A DNA stretch of 64,000 nucleotides from Microbacterium sp. zg-B185 (GTDB lineage: Bacteria > Actinomycetota > Actinomycetes > Actinomycetales > Microbacteriaceae). The translations under genes were made by a program, and so were the position numbers. The DNA lies in NCBI RefSeq assembly GCF_030246885.1, contig NZ_CP126739.1, positions 3,162,001 through 3,226,000 of the forward strand, given 5' to 3'. This document shows, in pieces, positions 18,729 to 28,391 of this stretch (the first letter of the stretch is position 1; the number at the start of each line of letters is the position of its first letter). The notes beneath the pieces are model-generated. The model saw only the letters and a program-made list of their open reading frames with translations, searched no databases and was not told where the DNA came from.

Positions 18729-19100
18729 ATGGGAGTGCGGTCCCTGTTTCCGATCCTGAACTCGCGCGACCTGCCCCGGCTCGTGAGGTTCTACCAGGAC
18801 GCCCTCGGCGCGACCGTAGAGTACCGCTTCGCCAGCGGCGCCGAGGACGACTACGTCTCGCTGCGGCTCGGCAGCGAAGCGCTGGGCATCGGGCGCGTGC
18901 CGGACGCGCCGACCTCGGGGGACCGGGTGGCGCTGTGGTTCTACGTCGACGATGTGGACGCGGTGCACGCGGAATGGGCGCGCCACGGCGGAACGACGGT
19001 GCAGCCGCCGAGCGACATGCCCTGGGGTGAGCGGGTCGCTCAGGTGCGCGACCTCGACGGCAACCTCGTGAACCTGGGCGCGCAGCCCTCCACCCGGTAG
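18729..19100 (+). CDS. Glyoxalase/VOC-family protein
   Basis: 123-aa vicinal-oxygen-chelate protein with paired beta-alpha-beta-beta-beta modules. Typical features are [14 protein letters not shown] near the start, [13 protein letters not shown] mid-chain, and [11 protein letters not shown] at the end with the conserved Asp-Gly. The reaction (glyoxalase, dioxygenase or drug binding) cannot be assigned. A TAGGGT element at 18717-18722 lies 6 nt before the ATG, so the mRNA is likely leaderless. Confidence 0.82.
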   Translation: MGVRSLFPILNSRDLPRLVRFYQDALGATVEYRFASGAEDDYVSLRLGSEALGIGRVPDAPTSGDRVALWFYVDDVDAVHAEWARHGGTTVQPPSDMPWGERVAQVRDLDGNLVNLGAQPSTR

Positions 19101-19210
19101 CCGCCCGGTGCGCGTCGGCGCTCGTTGTCGGTGAGCAGGATGCCGCCGACGACCGGGGCGTCGCCGGCGTCCGCCAGGTGTTGCGCAGGTGCGTCCCCTA
19201 CCCTGGAAGG

Positions 19211-20482
19211 ATGACCGCCACGCCCGAGACCCCCATTCGTCAGGTGCGTCCGGCGACGGCGGCCGGCGCGGCGCCGCAGGTGCGGCCCAAGACCGAAGGC
19301 TGGTCGCAGAAGAAGGACGCCACCGGACGTCCGCTCCTGCAGTTCGCCAGCCCCAAGCGCGGCAAGCCCCCGGTGCACCTGGCCGACCTGACGCCCGAGC
19401 AGCGCGTCGCCAAGGTGCAGGAGCTGGGGATGCCGGGCTTTCGCGCCAAGCAGCTGGAGACCCACTACTTCACGCACTGGACGCACGACCCGGCCGCGAT
19501 GAGCGACCTGCCCGCGGCGGGTCGCGAAGAGTTCGTCCACGGGATGCTCCCCCCGCTGCTGACGGAGGTGCGACGTCTCGAGACCGACCGTGGGGACACC
19601 ATCAAGTTCCTGTGGAAGCTGCACGACGGCGCCCTCGTCGAGTCGGTGCTGATGCGCTACCCCGGCCGGATCACGCTGTGCGTCTCGTCGCAGGCGGGCT
19701 GCGGCATGAACTGCCCGTTCTGCGCGACCGGACAGGCCGGCCTGACGCGCAACATGTCTGCGGCCGAGATCGTCGAGCAGATCGTCCGCGCCAACCGGCT
19801 CATCGCGGACGGGGGACTGGGCGGCAAGAAGAAGGACGACCACTCCGCCGAGCGGGTCAGCAACATCGTGTTCATGGGGATGGGCGAGCCGCTGGCCAAC
19901 TACGCCCGCGTCATGCAGGCGGTGCGCGTCATGACCGACAAGAAGCACGGGCTCGGGATGAGCGCGCGGGGCATCACCGTGTCGACCGTCGGACTCGTGC
20001 CGGCGATCGACAAGCTCGCGAACGAGGACATCCCGGTGACGTTCGCGCTGTCGCTGCACGCCCCCGATGACAAGCTGCGCGACGAGCTGATTCCGGTCAA
20101 TTCCCGCTGGAAGGTCGATGAGGCCCTGGACGCGGCCCGCAACTACTTCGACAAGACCGGACGTCGCGTGTCGATCGAGTACGCGCTGATCAAGGACATG
20201 AACGACCACGCCTGGCGCGCCGATCTGCTCGCGGACAAGCTGAACGCGCGCGGCCGGGGGTGGGTGCACGTGAACCCGATCCCGCTGAACCCGACGCCGG
20301 GCTCGATCTGGACCGCCTCCGAGGTCAGCGTTCAGAACGAGTTCGTCCGCCGGCTGAACGACGCCGGCATCCCGACGACGCTGCGCGACACGCGCGGCAA
20401 GGAGATCGACGGAGCGTGCGGCCAGCTGGTGGCCACCACCGAGGACGCGGCCGCCGCCGCGGCGACGCCGGCCGAGGACTGA
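19211..20482 (+). CDS. rlmN: 23S rRNA/tRNA m2A methyltransferase
   Basis: Radical-SAM methyltransferase placing a C2 methyl on adenosine 2503 of 23S rRNA and on A37 of some tRNAs. The CxxxCxxC cluster motif is C164-C168-C171 in [23 protein letters not shown] and the C-terminal DGACGQL Cys used in catalysis are present. At 423 aa it is slightly long because of a basic N-terminal extension common in actinobacteria. TACCCT (19199-19204) sits exactly 6 nt before the ATG, favouring a leaderless start; the intervening GGAAGG is too close to serve as ribosome-binding site. Confidence 0.96.
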   Translation: MTATPETPIRQVRPATAAGAAPQVRPKTEGWSQKKDATGRPLLQFASPKRGKPPVHLADLTPEQRVAKVQELGMPGFRAKQLETHYFTHWTHDPAAMSDLPAAGREEFVHGMLPPLLTEVRRLETDRGDTIKFLWKLHDGALVESVLMRYPGRITLCVSSQAGCGMNCPFCATGQAGLTRNMSAAEIVEQIVRANRLIADGGLGGKKKDDHSAERVSNIVFMGMGEPLANYARVMQAVRVMTDKKHGLGMSARGITVSTVGLVPAIDKLANEDIPVTFALSLHAPDDKLRDELIPVNSRWKVDEALDAARNYFDKTGRRVSIEYALIKDMNDHAWRADLLADKLNARGRGWVHVNPIPLNPTPGSIWTASEVSVQNEFVRRLNDAGIPTTLRDTRGKEIDGACGQLVATTEDAAAAAATPAED

Positions 20483-20522
20483 CCCGCAGCAGGGAGCGCC
20501 GCACCGCCGCTACCGTTGAGGG

Positions 20523-21530
20523 ATGGTCAACTATCGATATCTCGGCAACAGCGGACTCAAGGTCTCGGAGATCACCTACGGCAATTGGGTGACCCACGCA
20601 TCGCAGGTGGACGACACCGACGCGATCGCGACCGTCCACGCCGCACTGGATGCGGGGATCACGACGTTCGACACCGCCGACACGTATGCGAACACCGGCG
20701 CCGAGACGGTGCTGGGCAAGGCGCTCGCCGGGCAGCGCCGGGAATCGCTGGAGATCTTCACGAAGGTCTACTGGCCCACCGGGCCGAAGGGTCCCAACGA
20801 CGGCGGGCTCTCCCGCAAGCACATCGTCGAGGCCATCAACGGCTCCCTGTCCCGGCTGGGCACGGACTACGTCGACCTGTATCAGGCGCACCGCTTCGAC
20901 TACGAGACGCCGCTGGAGGAGACGTTCCAGGCCTTCGCCGATCTCGTCCGGCAGGGGAAGGTCCTGTACATCGGCGTCTCGGAGTGGACCGCCGAGCAGC
21001 TGCGCGCGGGTCACGCGCTGGCCAAGAGCTACGGCATCCAGCTCATCTCCAACCAGCCGCAGTACTCGATGCTGTGGCGCGTCATCGAGGGCAAGGTGGT
21101 CCCGGCCGCGGAGGAACTCGGGATCTCGCAGATCGTCTGGTCGCCGATGGCGCAGGGCGTGCTGAGCGGCAAGTACCTTCCCGGCGAACCCGCGCCGGAG
21201 GGCTCGCGCGCGACGGATGAGAACGGTTCCCGCTTCATCCAGCGCTTCCTCCAGGATGACGTGCTGACGGCCGTGCAGCGACTGCGGCCGATCGCGGACG
21301 AGGTCGGACTGACGATGCCGCAGCTGGCGATCGCGTGGGTGCTGCAGAACCCGAACGTCGCCGCCGCACTCGTCGGGGCGTCGCGACCGGAGCAGATCGC
21401 CTCGAACGTGGCCGCGTCGGGCGTGACCCTGGATGCCGACACCATGGCCGCCATCGACGCGGCCGTGGCGGGCGTGGCGGTCACCGACCCCGAGGAGACC
21501 TATTCCGTCTCGCCGAAGTCGCGCGACTGA
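20523..21530 (+). CDS. Aldo/keto reductase (voltage-gated K-channel beta-like)
   Basis: 335-aa NADPH-dependent TIM-barrel reductase. The catalytic tetrad region is visible: DTADTY (Asp and Tyr), TKVYWP (Lys) and YQAHRFD (His). The YRYLGNSGLKVS start and LVGASRPEQI end are typical of the YghZ/Kv-beta branch. The substrate is unknown. TACCGT at 20511-20516 lies 6 nt before the ATG (leaderless). The NUDIX gene follows after 13 bp, probably in one transcript. Confidence 0.88.
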   Translation: MVNYRYLGNSGLKVSEITYGNWVTHASQVDDTDAIATVHAALDAGITTFDTADTYANTGAETVLGKALAGQRRESLEIFTKVYWPTGPKGPNDGGLSRKHIVEAINGSLSRLGTDYVDLYQAHRFDYETPLEETFQAFADLVRQGKVLYIGVSEWTAEQLRAGHALAKSYGIQLISNQPQYSMLWRVIEGKVVPAAEELGISQIVWSPMAQGVLSGKYLPGEPAPEGSRATDENGSRFIQRFLQDDVLTAVQRLRPIADEVGLTMPQLAIAWVLQNPNVAAALVGASRPEQIASNVAASGVTLDADTMAAIDAAVAGVAVTDPEETYSVSPKSRD

Positions 21531-21543
21531 CCCGGGCGATCCG

Positions 21544-22023
21544 ATGGCTGTGACCAGCGCCGGCATCCTCCTCTACCGGCTGGTGGAGGGGGCGCCGCAG
21601 GTGCTCATCGCGCACATGGGCGGGCCCTACTGGGCATCGAAGGATGCCGGAGCGTGGTCCATCCCGAAGGGCGAATACGACGCCGACTCCGAAGCTGCGC
21701 TGGATGCCGCGTTGCGCGAGTTCGCCGAGGAGCTCGGCGTTCCCGCGCCCGCCGTGCCGTACGCGGAGCTGGGCACGTTCCCGTACTCCTCGGGCAAGCG
21801 GGTGACGGTCTTCGTCGCCGACGGCGCGGGGCTCCCGCTCGAGGACCTTCGGTTCGGGGAGTTCGATCTGGAGTGGCCTCCGCGCTCAGGGCGGAGGCAG
21901 TCCTTCCCCGAGGTGGACCGCGTCGAGTGGACAGGGTGGGAGAACGCGCGGGAGCGGCTGGTCAAGGGGCAGCGCCCGGCGCTGGATGCCCTGGAGAGGC
22001 AGCTCGCCGACGCGGGCGCCTAG
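21544..22023 (+). CDS. NUDIX hydrolase
   Basis: 159-aa NUDIX protein hydrolysing a nucleoside diphosphate linked to another moiety; the substrate is unassigned. The NUDIX box reads SIPKGEYDADSEAALDAALR (about 39-58) followed by EFAEELG. The REFAEELG part is canonical, and the spacing before the first Glu is one residue longer than the textbook motif. The WPPRSGRRQSFPEVDRVEW segment resembles the DR0548-like subgroup. Its stop overlaps the stop of the convergent aminotransferase gene by 4 nt. Confidence 0.85.
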   Translation: MAVTSAGILLYRLVEGAPQVLIAHMGGPYWASKDAGAWSIPKGEYDADSEAALDAALREFAEELGVPAPAVPYAELGTFPYSSGKRVTVFVADGAGLPLEDLRFGEFDLEWPPRSGRRQSFPEVDRVEWTGWENARERLVKGQRPALDALERQLADAGA

Positions 22024-23159
22024 CGGTCCGCGGCGTCGTGTCGGCGCGCGTCGACCGGCCGGATCCCCGCCGCGGCGACGGCGTCCGCGAGCGCCTCCCC
22101 GAACAGGCGGACGTCCTCCCGGCTGGTGTAGAAGTGCGGTGACACCCGGACGAGCCCTCGCTTGTGGACCACGTCGATCCCGCGATCCTGCAGCTGCGTG
22201 ACCAGTCCTTCGGCGTCGTCGACGCCGAAGCTGATGATCCCGGCCCGAGCAGCGGCATCCGTCACCGGAGTGAACCCCTGTGCGGACACCGTGGCGTCCA
22301 CCATGGCCGTCAGGTCGGCGACCTTGCCGTGCACGGACTCCCAGCCGAGGGAGTCCAGATACTGCAGCGTCGAGTCCAGCACGTACAGGCCGGGGTAGTT
22401 CGGGTCGGAGTACTCGAAGCTGCGGCTCGGGGGCGCATTGCGGTAGCCGCGATAGGCGGGGGTGAGCTGGTCGCGTGCGCGATCCGCGAAGACACCGATG
22501 CTCAGTCCGAATCCGGACAGCATCCACTTGAACACGGCGGCGCCGTAGACATCCACCCAGGTGAGGTCGACATCGATCGCGCCGAGCGCCTCTATCCCGT
22601 CCACGACCAGCAGCGCGCCGACTTCCCGGCACGCCCGGCCCAGCCGCTCCAGGTCCAGCCGGGAGCCGGTCACGGCGTGCACGTGGGTCACGGCGAGGAC
22701 TCGCGTGCGGGCGCCGATGCGCTCGAGCAGGCGGTCCTCGCGCAGCCGCTCATCGTCGATCTCGACCCGGTGCAGCGTGCCGCCGGCCGCTTCGGCCGTG
22801 GTCCAGGGCAGCACCACCGAGGGGAAGTCGTCGGCGGCGACGACGACCTCATCGCCCGGGCGCCACGCGACGCTGTTGGCGGCAAGGTTCATGACGTCGC
22901 TGGTGTTGCGCAGGAAGGTCACATCCTCGGACGGCACCCGCAGCAGCCGTCCGACGCGGACGCGCGCCAGCTCGGCGCGGCGGACCCATTCGGGCTGCGC
23001 CGAGGCGCCCCAGGCGGCCAGGTGCGTGTAGTACTCGGCGGCCGCGGCGGGCGCACCAGGCCACGGCAGTCCCGCCCCGGCGGAGTTGAGGTACACCCGT
23101 CCGGCGCGGTAGGGGAAGTCGGCCTTGGCGCGCACCTCCCACTCGTCGAGGGTCAGCAC
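22020..23159 (-). CDS. Class-V PLP aminotransferase, copy A
   Basis: 379-aa PLP enzyme of the class-V (isopenicillin-N-epimerase/cysteine-desulfurase-like) fold. Schiff-base Lys211 lies in [10 protein letters not shown] and the cofactor Asp in VVDGIEALGA. No desulfurase active-site Cys loop is apparent, so I infer an aminotransferase, epimerase or lyase with unknown substrate. The GTG start lies 9 bp after the ridA stop, so the two are co-transcribed. It is paralogous to the gene at 23709: the same DFPYR start, WMLSGFG and late PHFY/PYFY motifs. Confidence 0.85.
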   Translation of the reverse strand: MLTLDEWEVRAKADFPYRAGRVYLNSAGAGLPWPGAPAAAAEYYTHLAAWGASAQPEWVRRAELARVRVGRLLRVPSEDVTFLRNTSDVMNLAANSVAWRPGDEVVVAADDFPSVVLPWTTAEAAGGTLHRVEIDDERLREDRLLERIGARTRVLAVTHVHAVTGSRLDLERLGRACREVGALLVVDGIEALGAIDVDLTWVDVYGAAVFKWMLSGFGLSIGVFADRARDQLTPAYRGYRNAPPSRSFEYSDPNYPGLYVLDSTLQYLDSLGWESVHGKVADLTAMVDATVSAQGFTPVTDAAARAGIISFGVDDAEGLVTQLQDRGIDVVHKRGLVRVSPHFYTSREDVRLFGEALADAVAAAGIRPVDARRHDAADR

Positions 23160-23168
23160 GGGAGGGTG

Positions 23169-23561
23169 TCAGCTCCTGCCCGGGATGGAGGCCACGGCTT
23201 TGATCTCCACCTTCGCGCCGGGAACGGCCAGCCCGGTCACCGACACGGTGGCGCTGGCCGGACGGGCGCTGCCGAAGAACTCGGCAGCGATCGGGGCGAT
23301 CTTCGCGCGGTCGTCCATGTCGGTGAGGAACGTGGTGATCGACACGACGTCCTGCGGCGTCGCCCCGGCCGCCTCGAGCACGGTGCGCATGTTGGCCAGC
23401 ACCTGCCGCATCTGCTCGGCGACGTCATCGCCGCCGACGACGACCAGGTCGTTGTCGGTGGGGCCGCATCCGGAGAGGAACAGAAGATCCCCGTGCGCCA
23501 CGGCATCCGTATAGTGACCGATCGGCGGGTGCAGCTTCTCGGCGCGGATCTCTTTCCTCAT
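23169..23561 (-). CDS. RidA-family enamine/imine deaminase
   Basis: 130-aa RidA/YjgF-like protein, a small trimeric enzyme that hydrolyses reactive enamine/imine intermediates released by PLP enzymes. The usual late features are present: ATPQDVVSITTFLTDM, RPASATVSVTGL and EIKAVASIP. The Arg that binds the carboxylate is probably the one in GSARPASAT. It starts at the ATG at 23561 with GGAGAG upstream and precedes the PLP aminotransferase by 9 bp, a context that fits its role in clearing that enzyme's by-products. Confidence 0.88.
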   Translation of the reverse strand: MRKEIRAEKLHPPIGHYTDAVAHGDLLFLSGCGPTDNDLVVVGGDDVAEQMRQVLANMRTVLEAAGATPQDVVSITTFLTDMDDRAKIAPIAAEFFGSARPASATVSVTGLAVPGAKVEIKAVASIPGRS

Positions 23562-23708
23562 GGGTCTCTCCTTGACGGCTCTGGCGGTGCGACGGTTCCG
23601 GTCCGGGGTCCGGCCGACGTTACCCGAACGCCCGGATGCCGAACACGTCCCTGCCTTGGGGCGGAAGACCGGTCGATCGGCAGGCGGGGATTTCGTATCG
23701 TCGGTCGG

Positions 23709-24839
23709 ATGTCGGCAATGAGCACGGACGAGTGGCTGCAGCGAGTGCGACGGGACTTCCCGTACCGGCCGGACTGGGTGTACCTGCAGTCGGCGGGCAC
23801 CGGCCTGGCCTTTCCCGGGGCCGCCGCAGCGGCCGGCCAGTACTATCTCGACGTCGCCGGACTGGGCTGTGACGCGCAGTCGCTGTGGCAGCGTCCGGTC
23901 TCCAGCGCGCGGGAGCGCATGGCGCGGCTGCTGTCCGTTCCCGCCGACGAAGTCGGGTTCTTCCGCAACACCAGCGAGGTGATCAACATCGCCGCGCACA
24001 GCGTCGCCTGGCAGCCCGGCGACACCATCGTCGGGATGGCCGACGAGTACCCGTGCAACGTCCTCCCGTGGGAGGCGGCCCAGGCGCAGGGCGTCACCGT
24101 CGTGCGGATCCAGCCCGACCCGGAGCTGGACCGCGAGCAGCAGCTGCTGGACGCGCTCACGCCGCGCACCCGTGTGCTCAGCGTCTCGCACGTGCACCCC
24201 TGGACGGGCACCAAGGTGGACCTGACCCGGCTGGGCAGGGCCTGTCGCGAGGTTGATGCGCTGCTGATCGTGGACGGAATCCAGGCGCTCGGAGCCACGC
24301 CGGTCGACCTGTCCTACGTCGACGTGTACGGCGCCGGGATGTTCAAGTGGATGCTCTCCGGCTTCGGCACCGCGGTGGGCGTGTTCCGGGAGCGTGCCCG
24401 CAGCATGCTGACTCCGATCTTCCGCAGCTACGCCAATCCGGCCCCGAGCACGTCCTTCGCCTACGCCGCACCGAACGTGCCCGGGCTGTACGTGCTGGAC
24501 GCGACGCTGGAGTATCTGGAGGACCTGGGCTGGGACCGCATCCACGAACAGGTCGAGGATCTCACCGGGCGGACCATCGGCGCGCTGCGCGGGCTGGGCA
24601 TCCGCCCGGTCACACCCGAGCACGCGCGGGCCGGGATCGTCGGATTCGATGTGCCGGACTCGACCCGCGTCGCGGCGGAGATGGCCCTGCGCAACGTCTC
24701 GGTCTCGGACAAGGAGGGGCGCGTGCTGGTGTCTCCGTACTTCTACAACACGCCCGCCCACATCGACCGGTTCGCCGAGGCGCTGGCCGACACGCTCCGG
24801 GTGATCGCCCGCGAGACAGGATGGTCGCCGCGAGACTGA
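23709..24839 (+). CDS. Class-V PLP aminotransferase, copy B
   Basis: 376-aa paralogue of the gene at 22020, divergent from the ridA-aminotransferase pair. Schiff-base Lys213 is in [10 protein letters not shown] and the PLP Asp in [11 protein letters not shown]. The [16 protein letters not shown] segment matches FLRNTSDVMNLAANSV in copy A. The substrate is unknown. TATCGT (23696-23701) lies 7 nt before the ATG at 23709, so initiation is probably leaderless; an internal ATG three codons on is an alternative. Confidence 0.85.
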   Translation: MSAMSTDEWLQRVRRDFPYRPDWVYLQSAGTGLAFPGAAAAAGQYYLDVAGLGCDAQSLWQRPVSSARERMARLLSVPADEVGFFRNTSEVINIAAHSVAWQPGDTIVGMADEYPCNVLPWEAAQAQGVTVVRIQPDPELDREQQLLDALTPRTRVLSVSHVHPWTGTKVDLTRLGRACREVDALLIVDGIQALGATPVDLSYVDVYGAGMFKWMLSGFGTAVGVFRERARSMLTPIFRSYANPAPSTSFAYAAPNVPGLYVLDATLEYLEDLGWDRIHEQVEDLTGRTIGALRGLGIRPVTPEHARAGIVGFDVPDSTRVAAEMALRNVSVSDKEGRVLVSPYFYNTPAHIDRFAEALADTLRVIARETGWSPRD

Positions 24840-24935
24840 GTGCGTCTGCACGGGCGTCGTGGCGATTGTCCGGTCTCGCGGGCCATGCGGCGGGCGTCGC
24901 CTGCGGGTGTGCCGCGGGACCACTGCGGCACACGT

Positions 24936-24998
24936 TTGTATACCGGGTGACAGGCCGGATCGCCAACCTGGCCACCATGCGGCCTCTGTGTATACAAT
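24936..24998. promoter_or_regulatory. GntR-type operator pair and -10 of the gntR-prp operon
   Basis: Two sites with the same GTATAC core: TTGTATAC at 24936-24943 and TGTATACA at 24989-24996. The second overlaps the likely -10, TACAAT (24993-24998), which ends 6 nt before the GTG start of the GntR gene. TGTATACA-like palindromes are typical targets of FadR/FCD-type GntR repressors, so autoregulation is inferred. Confidence 0.6.
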
Positions 24999-25004
24999 AC
25001 GGAG

Positions 25005-25751
25005 GTGTCGATCGCAAAAGAGATGCGCGTGAAGGCCAGCGACCGCGCCTACGCGGCGCTCCTCGACGAGATCCAGCGCGGCGCGCTGCCGCCCGGAACG
25101 GTGATCGCCGAGGTGGAGCAGGCCGCGCGGCTCGGGGTCAGCCGCACCCCGCTGCGCGAAGCGCTCGGGCGCCTGGCCGCCGCGGGACTGGTCGCTCAGC
25201 AGTCTCCGCGGGTCCTGGTCGTCACCGATCTCGGCGCCAGCGACATCCGCGAGCTCTTCCAGGTGCGCCGGGCGCTCGAAGAGACCGCGTCCCGGCTCGC
25301 CGCCGAGACGGCGTGCGAGCGGCAGGACGTCTCGGACACCTTCGCAGCACTCGCCGCGGACTTCACCGCTGCGGCGTCGCGACTCGACGACGACGCCGCG
25401 CTGGATGCGTACTACGCGCGCATCGCGGACTACGACGCGGCGCTGGACGCGGCTGTCGGAAACGATTACCTCACCGGGGCGCTGCGCACCATCCGCACGC
25501 ACCTCGTTCGGGTGCGCCGGCTCGCGCGGGACAATCCCGGCCGGCTGGAGGAATCCGTTGCCGAGCACCGGCTCATCGCGAGTGCGATCGCCGCCGGCGA
25601 CGCAGAGCTGGCCGCGCACGCCACCCACGTTCACCTGCACAACGCGCTGACCAACATCCTCAGCTCCCTCCCGGACCCCGCCGCAACCACGCGCGGCGAC
25701 TCGACCCGGCGGGAGCCGAATCCCCCCCGCCTCAGGAAAGGCCCATCATGA
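25005..25751 (+). CDS. GntR-family (FCD) regulator of the prp operon
   Basis: 248-aa transcription factor: N-terminal winged helix (about residues 14-75, with [15 protein letters not shown]) and an all-helical FCD ligand-binding domain (about 85-220). It is the first gene of the 2-methylcitrate operon and its stop overlaps the prpD start (ATGA), so it is made together with the genes it most likely controls. The effector may be a methylcitrate-cycle intermediate or acyl-CoA. Leaderless GTG start 6 nt after TACAAT. Confidence 0.88.
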   Translation: MSIAKEMRVKASDRAYAALLDEIQRGALPPGTVIAEVEQAARLGVSRTPLREALGRLAAAGLVAQQSPRVLVVTDLGASDIRELFQVRRALEETASRLAAETACERQDVSDTFAALAADFTAAASRLDDDAALDAYYARIADYDAALDAAVGNDYLTGALRTIRTHLVRVRRLARDNPGRLEESVAEHRLIASAIAAGDAELAAHATHVHLHNALTNILSSLPDPAATTRGDSTRREPNPPRLRKGPS

Positions 25752-27289
25752 CGATCGACCACCATCTCCGCGTCCACCGCAGCGACGAGGAGCTCGCCCG
25801 AGAGGGACAGCTGGCCTGGCGCATCGCGGAGGTCGCCGCCGACCCCGTCGAGGTCGAGCCTGAGGTCGTGGACATGATCATCAACCGCGTCATCGACAAC
25901 GCGGCCGTCGCCGCGGCATCCCTCACGCGTGCCCCGGTCAGCGCGGCCCGTCAGCAGGCGCTCGACCATGCCGTCTCGATCAGCGGCAAGGGCGCGACCG
26001 TCTTCGGCTGCAGCATCGAACGCCGCACGAGCCCGGAGTGGGCGGCGTGGGCGAACGGCGTGGCGGTGCGCGAACTGGACTACCACGACACGTTCCTCGC
26101 CGCCGAGTACTCGCACCCGGGCGACAACATCCCGCCGATCGTGGCCGTCGCCCAGCACGTCGGGTCCGCCGGCGCGGCGCTGGTCCGTGCGATCGCGACC
26201 GGGTACGAGATCCAGGTCGACCTGGTCAAGGCGATCTCGCTGCACAAGCACAAGATCGACCACGTCGCGCACCTCGGCCCGTCCGCGGCGGCGGGCATCG
26301 GCACGCTGCTCGGACTGCCGGTGGAGACGATCTATCAGGCGGTCGGCCAAGCCCTGCACACCACCACCGCCACGCGCCAGTCCCGCAAGGGCGAGATCTC
26401 CACCTGGAAGGCGTACGCCCCGGCGTTCGCGGGCAAGATGGCCGTCGAGGCGGTCGACCGCGCGATGCGCGGCGAGACCTCGCCCAGCCCGATCTACGAG
26501 GGCGAGGACGGCGTGATCGCGTGGCTGCTGGACGGGCCGGATGCCGCGTACGAGGTACCCCTCCCGGGGGACGGCGAGCCCAAGCGCGGCATCCTGGACT
26601 CCTACACGAAGGAGCATTCGGCCGAGTATCAGGCTCAGGCGTGGATCGACCTGGCCCGCAGACTGGGCAACGAGCACCCGTCCCTGCGCGAGGGCAAGGG
26701 CCCGGACGGCCAGGAGATCGAGTCCGTCGTGCTGCACACGAGCCACCACACGCATTACGTCATCGGTTCCGGCGCGAACGACCCGCAGAAGTACGACCCG
26801 ACCGCATCCCGCGAGACGCTCGATCACTCGATCCCGTACATCTTCGCGGTCGCGCTGCAGGACGGCACCTGGCACCACGTCGATTCCTACGCGCCCGAGC
26901 GCGCCGGTCGGCCGGACACCGTCGCGCTGTGGCACAAGGTCACCACGGCCGAGGACGAGGAGTGGACGCGCCGCTACCACTCGGCGGATCCCCACGAGAA
27001 GGCCTTCGGCGGGCGAGTGGTGATCACCTTCGCGGATGGCGCGGAGCTGGTCGATGAGATCGCCGTCGCCGACGCGCACCCGCTCGGCGCGCATCCGTTC
27101 GCGCGGGCGGACTACATCCGCAAGTTCCGGAACCTGGCCGAGCCGGTGCTCGAGCCGCAGGAGATCGAGCGCTTCCTCGAGCTGGCCCAGCGCCTGCCCG
27201 AGCTGACGGCGGACGAGGTGCAGCAGCTGACCATCGTCGCCAAGGTCGGGGTCCTGGCCACCGCGCCGGCACCGAAGGGACTGTTCTGA
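25748..27289 (+). CDS. prpD: 2-methylcitrate dehydratase
   Basis: MmgE/PrpD-family enzyme dehydrating 2-methylcitrate to 2-methyl-cis-aconitate in propionyl-CoA breakdown. The 513-aa chain shows the family pattern [30 protein letters not shown] (read in two parts: about 107-121 and 122-136) and [26 protein letters not shown] lies upstream of the ATG, which overlaps the gntR stop. Downstream are prpB and prpC, completing the cycle apart from an aconitase step. A 34-codon ORF begins in its stop codon. Confidence 0.93.
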   Translation: MTIDHHLRVHRSDEELAREGQLAWRIAEVAADPVEVEPEVVDMIINRVIDNAAVAAASLTRAPVSAARQQALDHAVSISGKGATVFGCSIERRTSPEWAAWANGVAVRELDYHDTFLAAEYSHPGDNIPPIVAVAQHVGSAGAALVRAIATGYEIQVDLVKAISLHKHKIDHVAHLGPSAAAGIGTLLGLPVETIYQAVGQALHTTTATRQSRKGEISTWKAYAPAFAGKMAVEAVDRAMRGETSPSPIYEGEDGVIAWLLDGPDAAYEVPLPGDGEPKRGILDSYTKEHSAEYQAQAWIDLARRLGNEHPSLREGKGPDGQEIESVVLHTSHHTHYVIGSGANDPQKYDPTASRETLDHSIPYIFAVALQDGTWHHVDSYAPERAGRPDTVALWHKVTTAEDEEWTRRYHSADPHEKAFGGRVVITFADGAELVDEIAVADAHPLGAHPFARADYIRKFRNLAEPVLEPQEIERFLELAQRLPELTADEVQQLTIVAKVGVLATAPAPKGLF

Positions 27290-27393
27290 TGCTGCGATCG
27301 GTCGAGAGCGCGGGACGGAACGGCGTTGCGGCGGTCGCCGCGCCGGTTGCAATCCGATCCGTCCCCGCCGTTTCACGCGAGGGAGCCCGCTGA
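27289..27393 (+). CDS. Possible 34-aa linking ORF between prpD and prpB
   Basis: A short frame beginning [16 protein letters not shown]. It overlaps the prpD stop and the prpB start by one base at each end, with the same TGATG junction both times. No homology is recognised. The prpB ribosome-binding site (GAGGGAG) lies in its last codons. It may be translated only to carry ribosomes from prpD to prpB, or it may be chance. Confidence 0.35.
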   Translation: MLRSVESAGRNGVAAVAAPVAIRSVPAVSREGAR

Positions 27394-28292
27394 TGCTGTA
27401 TGCCACCACTCCGGCCGCCGAGAAGCGGCGCCTGTTCCGCGCGCGGCTCGCATCCGGCGAGCTGCTGCGCTTCCCGGGCGCGTTCAATCCGCTCAGCGCG
27501 CGCCTGATCGAGCAGAAGGGGTTCGAGGGCGTCTACATCTCCGGTGCCGTTCTGGCCGCCGACCTCGGCCTGCCCGACATCGGACTGACCACCCTCACCG
27601 AGGTCGCCGGCCGCGGACAGCAGATCGCGCGGATGACCGAGTTGCCGGCCATCATCGACGCCGACACCGGCTTCGGGGAGCCGATGAACGTCGCCCGCAC
27701 GATCCAGACCCTCGAAGACGCCGGACTGGCCGGCGCGCACATCGAGGACCAGATCAACCCGAAGCGCTGCGGGCACCTCGACGGCAAGGCGGTGGTGGAC
27801 CAGGACACCGCCGTCAAGCGCATCCGCGCAGCCGTCGACGCCCGCCGCGACCCGAACTTCCTGATCATGGCGCGCACCGACATCCGCGCCGTGGACGGTC
27901 AGGATGCCGCGGTGGACCGGGCAAAGGCGCTGGTGGATGCCGGTGCCGATGCGATCTTCCCCGAGGCGATGCGCACGCTCGACGAGTTCGCGGCGGTGCG
28001 GAAGGCGGTCGACGTGCCGATCCTCGCCAACATGACGGAGTTCGGCAAGAGCGATCTGTTCTCGGTGGACCAGCTGCGCGACGTCGGGGTGAACATCGTC
28101 ATCTGGCCGGTGTCGCTGCTTCGCATCGCGATGGGCGCGGCCGGCCGTGCGCTGGATACGCTGATCGATGAGGGCCACCTCACTTCCACGCTCGGGGAGA
28201 TGCAGCACCGTGCGGATCTCTACGACCTGATCGATTACGAGGGCTACAACCGGTTCGACACCTCGGTGTTCGACTTCCAGATCACCCGCTGA
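27393..28292 (+). CDS. prpB: 2-methylisocitrate lyase
   Basis: Cleaves 2-methylisocitrate into pyruvate and succinate, the last step of the methylcitrate cycle. The 299-aa TIM-barrel protein carries the catalytic motif KRCGH (residues 124-128, Cys126) and metal-binding DADTGFG (about 89-95). PrpB-type rather than AceA-type is supported by its length and operon. ATG at 27393 with GAGGGAG upstream. Confidence 0.95.
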   Translation: MLYATTPAAEKRRLFRARLASGELLRFPGAFNPLSARLIEQKGFEGVYISGAVLAADLGLPDIGLTTLTEVAGRGQQIARMTELPAIIDADTGFGEPMNVARTIQTLEDAGLAGAHIEDQINPKRCGHLDGKAVVDQDTAVKRIRAAVDARRDPNFLIMARTDIRAVDGQDAAVDRAKALVDAGADAIFPEAMRTLDEFAAVRKAVDVPILANMTEFGKSDLFSVDQLRDVGVNIVIWPVSLLRIAMGAAGRALDTLIDEGHLTSTLGEMQHRADLYDLIDYEGYNRFDTSVFDFQITR

Positions 28293-28391
28293 GCGGCATC
28301 CGCGTCCCCCGCGCCGCGCGTCCCGACAACCTCCCCCAGAACGACCGCTGAGCGGACAAGAGCGGAACACGCCGCACCTCGAAGGAGAGAA

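Noticed and set aside
22020..24839. Cysteine desulfurase (iron-sulfur cluster assembly) role for the class-V enzymes
   Set aside because: No active-site Cys loop and no suf/isc genes nearby; RidA as neighbour fits an aminotransferase or lyase better.
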